DNA from: Bacteroidota bacterium
Lineage (GTDB): Bacteria > Bacteroidota > Bacteroidia > Chitinophagales > Chitinophagaceae
Direction: 5' to 3'
Length of the DNA stretch: 41,943 bases
Assembly: GCA_013288745.1 (NCBI GenBank)
Contig: JABDBG010000013.1
Location: 1 to 41,943, forward strand
In this document: positions 34,990 through 41,943 of the stretch, piece after piece
Layout: each line of letters opens with the position of its first letter
How positions within the stretch are numbered: position 1 is the stretch's first letter
The notes under the pieces: model-generated
What the model saw: the letters and a program-made list of their open reading frames with translations, nothing else
The model's database searches: none
What the model was told of the DNA's origin: nothing
Made by a program: the position numbers and the translations under genes

Positions 34990-35065
34990 TTAATTGTGTT
35001 TGTATGAGGAAATGCAAATTTAGCAGATTTTAAAATTCCAGCCTATAATCCAAGACAAAACTAAA

Positions 35066-35116
35066 AAGTCAAAACCCAAAAGTTATTGGGTCCGCTTAAC
35101 TTTTGGGTTTTGACTT
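35066..35116 (-). terminator. strong hairpin terminator after the ABC exporter gene
   Basis: A perfect 20-bp stem (arms 35066-35085 and 35097-35116, core CAAAACCCAAAAGTTA) with an 11-base loop, followed on the minus strand by TTTTTAG. It lies 16 bases past the ABC exporter stop and upstream of the FAD/Fe-S gene. The stem is unusually long for a terminator. Confidence 0.75.
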
Positions 35117-35131
35117 GTAACTTTTAGGTTT

Positions 35132-36967
35132 TTATACCAGTTCCTGTAGTTTGATCAATCTTTGATAGTTGCCATTCTCAATTCCCAATAACTGCTGGTG
35201 ACTACCGCGTTCAATTATCTTACCGTCTTGCATTACCAGGATTTCATCTGCCTGTTGAATAGTACTTAGGCGATGCGCGATCACAAGCGTTGTTCTGCCT
35301 TTCATTAAATTACTTAAAGCACCCTGTACCAGTCTTTCAGATTCTGTGTCTAATGCCGAAGTAGCTTCATCCAATATTAATATTTCAGGATTTTTAAATA
35401 CGGCCCTGGCAATACTTAATCTTTGTCTTTGTCCGCCTGATAAACGAATGCCTCTATCGCCGATATTGGTGTGATAACCATTTTCTGTATGAATGATAAA
35501 GTCGTGTGCATTGGCAATTTTCGCAGCCTGCATTACCTGTTCTTCGGTAGCATCGGGTTTACCCAATGCGATATTATTAAAAATACTGTCGTTGAATAAA
35601 AAAGTATCCTGTGTTACAAAGCTCATATGGCTGCGCAGTGATTCCATTTTAATATCGCGGATATCTTTTCCGTCGATCAAAATGCTGCCGGCTGTAACAT
35701 CATAAAAACGCGGTACCAGATCAGCGATAGTTGATTTACCCACACCTGATGGTCCAACCATAGCAACGGTTTTACCTTTTGGAATATTAAAACTTATGTT
35801 GTGTAAAATTTGTCTGTCTGCTGTATAACCAAAACTAATATTCGTAAACTCAATTTTATCGTTAAAGCTTTTTAGATCAATGGCATTTGGTTTATCCTGA
35901 ATAAGAATAGGCGTATCGATCACTTGTAAGATACGTTCGCCTGCAGCTTGTCCTCTTTGTACATTGGCCATGGCTGCAACCATTGCTTTAGCCGGACTAA
36001 TTACCTGAGAAAAGATGGCAATGAACGCAATAAATTTACCCGCATTTAATGCCGCAGGATCATGGCTTAGGATCAAACTACCACTATAAATTAAAATAGC
36101 TGCAACGATCATCACGCCTGAAATTTCAGAAAAGGCAGGCGCCAATTCTCTTTTGGCAAAGCCCTTTAAAGTGGCTCTACGATATATATCATTTTCATTA
36201 CTGAACCTGTTCAAAACAAATTTAGTGGCGTTGAAAGAACGGATGATGCGCATACCGGTAAGCGTTTCATCAATGATCGTTAACAAACGGCCCACTGACG
36301 CCTGTGCAGCGTTCGCTTCCTTTTTCAATTTTTTAGTTACCAGTGCGATACCAGTGGCAGATATAGGAATAAGTATCAGCGTAAATAAGGTAAGCTTAGC
36401 CGATATTAAAAACAGTGCAACAAAGTAGCCTACGATTAAATAGGGCTGCTTGAATAATATCTCGACAGAATTGGCTGCTACAGCTTCAATTTCAAAAACA
36501 TCGGAATTCATTCTAGATAATAGATCGCCTTTATGTTCATTTGTAAAATAACCTAACTGTAAATAATTGATCTTTTCAAAGATTGCTTCTCTTATACGCT
36601 TTACTAATAATGTGCGCGCTTTTATCATGGTAAGATCTGCCAGATAACTAAAAAGATTGCTGCACACAACTGCTGAAAAAACAATGGCCGACATAAAGTA
36701 CAAAGCATAGATCGGTTTCAACGATTTGAAATGATACATCTGATAATAAAACAGATCCTTAAAATAAGTGGCAGACATTGAAAAATGCGGAGCTGTTACA
36801 TAATGAGCTGCATCAGGAGATGGATAAAACAAAAAATTCAGTAACGGAATTAATAAAGCCAGTTCGAATACACTAAAAAAAGTCGCTATTAAAGTGAATG
36901 AAAAAAAAGGAATTATAAAAGCACTGTAAGGTTTACCATAAGCAAGTAAACGACGATAGATTTTCAT
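35132..36967 (-). CDS. MsbA-like ABC exporter (fused permease and ATPase)
   Basis: A 611-residue half-transporter with an N-terminal membrane domain (six predicted helices within about 15-320) and a C-terminal ATPase. ATPase motifs: Walker A GPSGVGKST (about 404), the Q-loop in FVTQDTFLFNDS, signature LSGGQRQRLSIARA (about 510), Walker B ILILDEATSALD and the H-loop AHRLSTI. The fusion type exports lipid A, lipid-linked sugars or peptides; MsbA-like function is the leading guess. It lies upstream of the divergent glycosyltransferase genes, consistent with a glycan or lipid export role. A TATCTTTG-type box (plus strand CAAAGATA, 37039-37046) is about 70 bases upstream of the start. Confidence 0.92.
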   Translation of the reverse strand: MKIYRRLLAYGKPYSAFIIPFFSFTLIATFFSVFELALLIPLLNFLFYPSPDAAHYVTAPHFSMSATYFKDLFYYQMYHFKSLKPIYALYFMSAIVFSAVVCSNLFSYLADLTMIKARTLLVKRIREAIFEKINYLQLGYFTNEHKGDLLSRMNSDVFEIEAVAANSVEILFKQPYLIVGYFVALFLISAKLTLFTLILIPISATGIALVTKKLKKEANAAQASVGRLLTIIDETLTGMRIIRSFNATKFVLNRFSNENDIYRRATLKGFAKRELAPAFSEISGVMIVAAILIYSGSLILSHDPAALNAGKFIAFIAIFSQVISPAKAMVAAMANVQRGQAAGERILQVIDTPILIQDKPNAIDLKSFNDKIEFTNISFGYTADRQILHNISFNIPKGKTVAMVGPSGVGKSTIADLVPRFYDVTAGSILIDGKDIRDIKMESLRSHMSFVTQDTFLFNDSIFNNIALGKPDATEEQVMQAAKIANAHDFIIHTENGYHTNIGDRGIRLSGGQRQRLSIARAVFKNPEILILDEATSALDTESERLVQGALSNLMKGRTTLVIAHRLSTIQQADEILVMQDGKIIERGSHQQLLGIENGNYQRLIKLQELV

Positions 36968-37038
36968 TAAATTATAATAATTATATAAGTAAAACTTGTT
37001 TTAGTGCCTGTAAGCAATCTAGTGGTAAAAACCGGTAG

Positions 37039-37046
37039 CAAAGATA
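37039..37046 (-). promoter_or_regulatory. -7 box (TATCTTTG) upstream of the ABC exporter
   Basis: CAAAGATA on the plus strand matches TAnnTTTG on the minus strand. It lies about 70 bases upstream of the exporter ATG in the divergent region shared with the glycosyltransferase genes. No clear -33 TTG is visible. Confidence 0.38.
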
Positions 37047-37177
37047 ACTATAATCCGACAGGCTTTTCGACACATTTTTGCTGTAAATTAAGGGTACGAA
37101 ATTATGATTAATTGCTTAATATATCGTATTTTGTCGTGTCAGGCCAAAGAATGTAATTTTAGGCCGATTCCTTAATT

Positions 37178-38167
37178 ATGGTCACAGGTATTTCAGTAGT
37201 AATTCCAAATTATAATGGTGTAAGGCTTTTTCCGTATACATTAGGTACGGTTGTAGAAGCGTTAAAAAATTCCGGAAAACCTTCAGAGATCATAGTTGTC
37301 GATGACTGTTCAACTGACTCATCCATCGCTTACCTGGAGCAAAACCATCCTCAAATAAAAGTCATTAAAATTCTTTCTAATAAAGGGTTTTCTTTATCTG
37401 CCAACAAAGGAATTGAAGCGGCAAAATATGATAAAGTATTATTGTTAAACAGTGATGTGAAACTGACGCCGGATTATTTTTTGAATCAGTACCATTACTT
37501 TGATAAGGAAGAAACTTTTGGTGTGATGGGAAGAATTATTGGTTGGGATGATGAAATTATTCAGGATGGAGCAAAATATCCTGCATTTCATGGGGCAAAG
37601 ATAAAAACCTCAGGTAATTATATTTTGCGTGACAAACAGGTAATGCGGAAAGGTTTGTACAGTATGTATCTTTCGGGAGCAAATGCTTTTATCGACAAAG
37701 AAAAATTTATCGCTATAGGCGGATTCAATGAAGCGTTTTCTCCTTTTTATATAGAAGATTATGAACTCTCGCTCAGGGCCTGGCGCCTGGGGTATAAATG
37801 CTATTATGATTATGATAGTGTTTGTAAACACAAAACCTCAACCTCTATCAATAAAAGTAACAAGAAGAGTTTTGTAGATATCATTTACAACAGAAATAAA
37901 ATGATTTTGCATGCGCTGCATTTAGAAGGTCCGAGAAAATTATTGTGGTATTTTCAATTGGTATTGGAAAGCTGTATACAATTGGTAATGCTTCGTGGCA
38001 AATATTTAAAATCATTGCGTTTGTTTTTATCGTCAAGTAAAAAAATTAAAGAGGCTAAAAAGCATTTTCATCTTTGTACGGCTAAGTGCAGCAACTCCAG
38101 AACTGTTAACGAAGTAGCGGTTTTTATTTTAAATGATATTAAAGTAAAAACCATAATTAAATTTTAA
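37178..38167 (+). CDS. family 2 glycosyltransferase (rhamnosyltransferase-like)
   Basis: A 329-residue GT-A-fold glycosyltransferase. The N-terminal nucleotide-sugar binding region has ISVVIPNYNG and EIIVVDDCSTDSSIAYL, the DxD-like motif is LLLNSDVKLTPDYF, and the acceptor/catalytic region is SPFYIEDYELSLRAWRLGYK followed by CKHKTSTS. The C-terminal part has basic and aromatic segments that could lie on the membrane surface. It is followed after one base by another GT2 gene. It likely adds a sugar to a surface polysaccharide or lipid-linked glycan; donor and linkage cannot be deduced. Confidence 0.9.
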   Translation: MVTGISVVIPNYNGVRLFPYTLGTVVEALKNSGKPSEIIVVDDCSTDSSIAYLEQNHPQIKVIKILSNKGFSLSANKGIEAAKYDKVLLLNSDVKLTPDYFLNQYHYFDKEETFGVMGRIIGWDDEIIQDGAKYPAFHGAKIKTSGNYILRDKQVMRKGLYSMYLSGANAFIDKEKFIAIGGFNEAFSPFYIEDYELSLRAWRLGYKCYYDYDSVCKHKTSTSINKSNKKSFVDIIYNRNKMILHALHLEGPRKLLWYFQLVLESCIQLVMLRGKYLKSLRLFLSSSKKIKEAKKHFHLCTAKCSNSRTVNEVAVFILNDIKVKTIIKF

Positions 38168-38168
38168 A

Positions 38169-39086
38169 ATGGCAAAGTCACGCGTAGTATCTGTTGTACT
38201 ATGTTCTTATAACGGAGAAAAATACCTTGACGAGCAGCTTAGTTCTATTCTTACTCAAACATATTCATCACTGGAAATTATTATTTGTGATGATGCTTCT
38301 ACCGATTCAACTCAAAAGATCATTACTGCATATGCACAAAAAGACACCCGTATTCAATATTTTTTTAATGATAAAAATATTGGCGTAAATAGAAATTTTG
38401 AACAAGGATTCGCAAAAGCTACGGGAGAATTCATTGCTATTGCAGATCAGGATGATATTTGGAAACCGGAAAAGATACAAAAGCAACTTGCATTATTTAT
38501 TTCGGAAGATACGCTACTGGTTCATACAGCTTCTGTTATTTTTTCGGGTAATACATTGCCCGTCAATAAAACAACTAATAAGGCTGTGAACCTAATGCAG
38601 GGGAATGATTTTAGAAAATTATTGTTACGCAATTCTATCTCAGGACATAATATAATCTTCAGAGCTACCTTATTGGATGGGGCAATTCCTTTTCCGCAAT
38701 TTGTTTATTATGATTGGTGGCTTTGCCAGATAGCTACAGTTAGAGGAAGTATTGCGGCATCTGCAGAAATACTTGCTTTTCAGAGAAAGCATGATAATAA
38801 TATAACTATATCAAAAAAGCAGAGCGGTCAAACAAATGAAGTTGTTAAAGAGCGGATAGCCGCGTTGCAGTCTTTTTTAAGTATTCGGGGATTGCAAAAA
38901 AGCGACAAGATTTTCTGTAAAAAATTATTGGATCTTTATTCAGGATTAGAATATAAAAAAAAATCATTTAAACTTTTTTCTTTTCTATTAAAAAATGCGA
39001 AAGTGTTATTTTTCTATAAAAAGAAATGGTTCCCCTATATATCATACATAAAAGCTGCCCGTCAACTAAGTAAAGTTATAGATTAA
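38169..39086 (+). CDS. family 2 glycosyltransferase
   Basis: A 305-residue GT2 enzyme. VVSVVLCSYNGEKYLDEQL and IIICDDASTDSTQKII form the nucleotide-binding region. IAIADQDDIWKPEK is the DxD/QDD motif seen in glycan-chain glycosyltransferases. YYDWWLCQIA and RKHDNNIT follow as in related enzymes of O-antigen or capsule clusters. The start is one base after the previous stop, so the two are co-translated. Its stop overlaps that of the convergent gene by 4 bases within TTAA. It is cytoplasmic or membrane-associated. Confidence 0.9.
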   Translation: MAKSRVVSVVLCSYNGEKYLDEQLSSILTQTYSSLEIIICDDASTDSTQKIITAYAQKDTRIQYFFNDKNIGVNRNFEQGFAKATGEFIAIADQDDIWKPEKIQKQLALFISEDTLLVHTASVIFSGNTLPVNKTTNKAVNLMQGNDFRKLLLRNSISGHNIIFRATLLDGAIPFPQFVYYDWWLCQIATVRGSIAASAEILAFQRKHDNNITISKKQSGQTNEVVKERIAALQSFLSIRGLQKSDKIFCKKLLDLYSGLEYKKKSFKLFSFLLKNAKVLFFYKKKWFPYISYIKAARQLSKVID

Positions 39087-39907
39087 CGAAAAATATTTTT
39101 AATAAGCTGTATCCATTTTATAAAAACGAAAACTGGACGGGTATTATATAATTTATTTTCAAAAGCGTTGTTTCCTAAATAGAATTTTGTTGCAGGTGTT
39201 TGAATGAAGCGGCTTTTGTATTTGTTGTTATAGGCTATAATATAATCAGTAGTATGTTTTTTCAAATCGGATAAATTACCAAGACTTAAATGCTCTACCA
39301 TAAAAGGAATAACATAAGCGGTGTATCCAAGAAAATTAGCTACCAGGCAAAGATCTGTTCCATACAAATGAAACCCCCTGACAGAAGATGATACGGCAAG
39401 ATTGGAAGTCTTTTTTATCACAATAAAATTTTCATCTAATGAAGTTACTTTTAGGGGCAGATTGCCCGTCTTTCTGATATTGCCATTGTTGTTAAGATGA
39501 TAGTAAATATTGTGGTAACCGTTTCCTCCGGCATTGCCACACAAGGCCCACGCGGGATCTATTTCAGTAAGTGACTGCAAGCTTTTTTGAAGGATCGAAA
39601 CAGGATCGACACAACGTACATCCTGGTGAGTTAAAATAATATATTGGCCGGTAGCTTGTTGTAAAAAAATATTGATCGCCTGGTATGCATCGTATTGATT
39701 TTCCAGTGTATTATCTGCCATTAAGTATTCGCAATTATCTGCAAAGCCACAAGCCTCAAAACTTTGTTTCATTAATTGGTATTCATCAAGCTTATTAACT
39801 ATTGTGCAGATAGAAAATTCAACATTGGAATTTGGAAGAGAAGAAATGCTTTTATGGATCTGCATAATTGATAATATATTGGCAAATCTATTAATTATAC
39901 CAACCAT
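39083..39907 (-). CDS. family 2-like glycosyltransferase
   Basis: About 274 residues from the ATG at 39907. A GTG four codons upstream and an ATG at 39865 are alternatives; the GT domain only begins at VEFSICTIVNKLDEYQ. The pattern fits a divergent GT-A glycosyltransferase: EYLMADNTLENQYDAYQAIN, YIILTHQDVRCVDP (HQD in place of DxD), ALCGNAGGNG, FHLYGTDLCLVANFLGYTAY. HQDV-type proteins are common in Bacteroidota glycan clusters. It is transcribed against the two plus-strand GT genes and away from the methyltransferase/glycosyltransferase fusion. Substrates are unknown. Confidence 0.8.
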   Translation of the reverse strand: MVGIINRFANILSIMQIHKSISSLPNSNVEFSICTIVNKLDEYQLMKQSFEACGFADNCEYLMADNTLENQYDAYQAINIFLQQATGQYIILTHQDVRCVDPVSILQKSLQSLTEIDPAWALCGNAGGNGYHNIYYHLNNNGNIRKTGNLPLKVTSLDENFIVIKKTSNLAVSSSVRGFHLYGTDLCLVANFLGYTAYVIPFMVEHLSLGNLSDLKKHTTDYIIAYNNKYKSRFIQTPATKFYLGNNAFENKLYNTRPVFVFIKWIQLIKNIFR

Positions 39908-39927
39908 TTCCACTATCACACTTAATA

Positions 39928-39959
39928 TTTGGGGTATTTATTAGTAAAGAGTAGATTTG
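39928..39959 (+). promoter_or_regulatory. promoter of the methyltransferase/glycosyltransferase fusion gene
   Basis: TTTG at 39928-39931 and TAGATTTG at 39952-39959, spaced 20 bases apart, match the TTTG/TAnnTTTG consensus. Predicted initiation near 39966 leaves a leader of about 44 bases before the ATG at 40010. Confidence 0.55.
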
Positions 39960-40009
39960 TTGATTTACCGGTAGAAGTGGTTTAAACTGAAGCTATAAAA
40001 TAAAATTGA

Positions 40010-41943
40010 TGAAATTTACAGGAGAAAGATTTATACCTACGAAGGATCTGCTGGATGATGAGATCGGGTATGAACATTTACACAGATACTATACTATTGA
40101 AACACTTATTAAAAATAAATCTGTACTGGATATCGCTTGTGGAGAAGGATATGGCAGTGCAATAATTGCCCATCACGCAACCAATGTAGTTGGGGTAGAC
40201 ATTAATCTGGAAGCGGTACAGAATGCTATTGAGCAATACGCGGATAAATATCCAAATATTCAATTCAAAACGGGTAATGCTACTTCGATACCATTAGGTG
40301 ACCAATTGTTTGATGTTGTGGTTTCTTTTGAAACGATCGAACATTTATCCGAAGAAGATCAGCAGCGTTTTATGGTAGAAATAAAAAGAGTACTACGCCC
40401 GGATGGTCTGGTAATAATGTCTACACCTAACAAAAAAGTTTATTCCGAACAATTCTCCCATACTAATTCTTTTCATTTGCATGAATTTGAAAAAGAAGAA
40501 TTCAAAGATTTTATCAAAAAACATTTTGTAAATATTTCCTTTTTTGATCAGGGCTATGAAGTGGTAAGTATTATTAGTAACCCTACCGCGGAAAATGCCG
40601 GTCATATCCAGGTTACAAATCTTGGTAACGAAAATGCTACAAAGGAATTAGCAAGAAAATATATTATCGCTATCGCATCAAATGCCTCATTACCCGAATC
40701 GTTGAACCTGGTTGCATCTGTTGTTAGCCATGTAAATAAAGATTACCTGGCATTGATGGAGAGACTGATTAAAATGAACAAAGAAATTGAGGCGTTAGGC
40801 AAATGGGGTAGATCTCTGGACCGTAAAACTGAATATCTTACACAACAGCTTACTAATACCAACGAAAACTTAACGGCAATTGTTACTTCAAAGAAATGGC
40901 GTTTTATCACAATGTTTTCAGGCATGAAAAAGAAGTATTTTTCGCATGATTCTCCTGTTAGCATAAAAATAAATTCATTTGTAAATAAGTTTAAAAAAAG
41001 TAAAAAGAATAAATCCAAAATCAGGAAGAGCGCCCCAATAGATTATACCCAAATATTGGTCTTGCCGATTTTTGACAACCCTGTTGTAACTATTATCATT
41101 CCCGCGCATAATGGATGGGAAATGAATTATGCATGCATTAATAGTATAATTTATTATACCACAGGTGTTGCATATGAAGTTATATTGGCCGATGATAGTT
41201 CAACTGATAAAACGCTCAACAGCACTAGCCAAATAAAAAACCTGGTACATATCCGTAATGAGAAAAATTTAGGGTTTTTAGGAAATTGTAACAAAGCGGC
41301 AAAAAGTGCAAAAGGTGAGTTTATATTATTTTTAAATAATGATACAGAGGTTACCGATAACTGGCTATCTTCCCTAGTAACGCTCATCACGGGAGATGAA
41401 AAAATAGGAATGGTGGGATCCAAATTAATTTATCCTGATGGAAGGTTACAAGAAGCGGGGGGTATTTTATGGAAAGATGGATCTGCATGGAATTATGGTA
41501 ACGGAAAAGATCCCGAAGCCCCTGAATTTAACTATGTGAAAGAAGTAGATTATATCTCCGGAGCTGCTATTATGATCCGAAAAAGTATTTGGTTAAAAAC
41601 CGGCGGCTTTGATGAAAGATATACACCTGCTTATTGCGAAGATTCGGATCTGGCTTTTCAAGTAAGGCAAATGGGATATAAAGTAATGTACCAGCCACTA
41701 TCAGAGGTAATACATTTTGAAGGCTATTCCCATGGTACAGAAACAAATAATTCGCAATCAATAAAAGCCTACCAGAAAATAAATAATGAAAAATTTTATG
41801 AGAAATGGCAAGAGGTTTTAGCGAAAGAGCACTTACCAAATGCAGAAAATGTATTTAAAGCCAGAGATAAAAGCATTGACAAAAAAACGATTCTTGTAAT
41901 AGATCATTACGTACCGCATTTCGATAAAGATGCCGGATCAAAA
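40010..41943 (+). CDS. multidomain methyltransferase / glycosyltransferase fusion (incomplete, runs off the right edge)
   Basis: An open frame of 644 codons with no stop before the window end. Residues about 1-190 are a class I SAM methyltransferase (SVLDIACGEGYGSA, FDVVVSFETIEHL, VLRPDGLVIMSTPN). About 200-350 is helical, with a probable coiled coil (ALMERLIKMNKEIEALG, KTEYLTQQLTNTNENL) and a KKWR motif, then a very basic stretch. About 360-610 is a GT2 domain (VVTIIIPAHNGWEMNYACIN, EVILADDSSTDKT, FLNNDTEVTDNW, GGFDERYTPAYCEDSDLAFQ). The last codons, KTILVIDHYVPHFDKDAGS, resemble the start of a GT4-type domain. Such fusions build surface polysaccharides and may methylate and extend a chain. 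Minus-strand open frames here are shadows. Confidence 0.9.

Noticed and set aside
40078..41839. Minus-strand open frames near the right edge
   Set aside because: They lie opposite the long plus-strand fusion frame, which has clear methyltransferase and glycosyltransferase motifs and continues past the window.

Overview
The window is AT-rich chromosomal DNA from a member of the Bacteroidota, most plausibly a Chitinophagaceae-like bacterium (inference). Direct signs are a flexirubin/aryl-polyene pigment cluster, a type IX secretion (T9SS) surface protein with a gliding-motility C-terminal domain next to a PorP/SprF gene, a Porin_10-type outer-membrane protein, a small HYC_CC_PP-type protein, and TAnnTTTG (-7) promoter boxes in place of sigma70 boxes. 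There are no insertion sequences, phage genes or CRISPR arrays.

Layout. 81-4961 (+): tightly packed right part of a pigment type II PKS cluster: ACP, active ketosynthase, degenerate ketosynthase (chain-length-factor-like), polysaccharide deacetylase, LolA-like carrier, lipoprotein and hotdog dehydratase. It probably continues left of the window. 4972-5046 (-): tRNA-Arg(CCG). 5113-7548 (-): two LemA genes followed by two TPM-domain genes. 7715-10022 (-): pgk and gap, each with its own terminator. 10202-10972 (-): secreted LolA-fold-like protein. 11075-13958 (+): adenine deaminase and a class I aminotransferase. 14117-21187 (-): a 2016-residue T9SS adhesin-like protein with tandem repeats, followed by PorP/SprF. 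21558-22808 (+): metK. 22883-25298 (-): four-gene envelope operon (HYC_CC_PP protein, heavy-metal-associated protein, outer-membrane barrel, TlpA thioredoxin), probably for copper handling. 25345-28252 (-): purine nucleoside phosphorylase and a putative porin. 28461-29673 (+): sucC, interrupted by a +1 shift at a run of ten G. 29834-32059 (+): secreted beta-helix protein. 32062-34989 (-): FAD/Fe-S D-2-hydroxyacid dehydrogenase-like fusion. 35132-36967 (-): MsbA-like ABC exporter. 37178-41943: surface glycan locus with three family 2 glycosyltransferases and an open-ended methyltransferase/glycosyltransferase fusion running off the right edge.

How the genes fit together. Most of the window serves the cell envelope: pigment synthesis and its delivery to the outer membrane, T9SS surface display, envelope metal and redox handling, and glycan assembly with lipid export. 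These loci are interleaved with single-copy central metabolism genes (pgk, gap, metK, sucC, ade, PNP). The least described units are the four-gene metal operon and the multidomain fusion at the right edge. The sucC frameshift should be treated as a possible sequencing error until reads are checked. Functions are read from motifs by eye; no database search was run.
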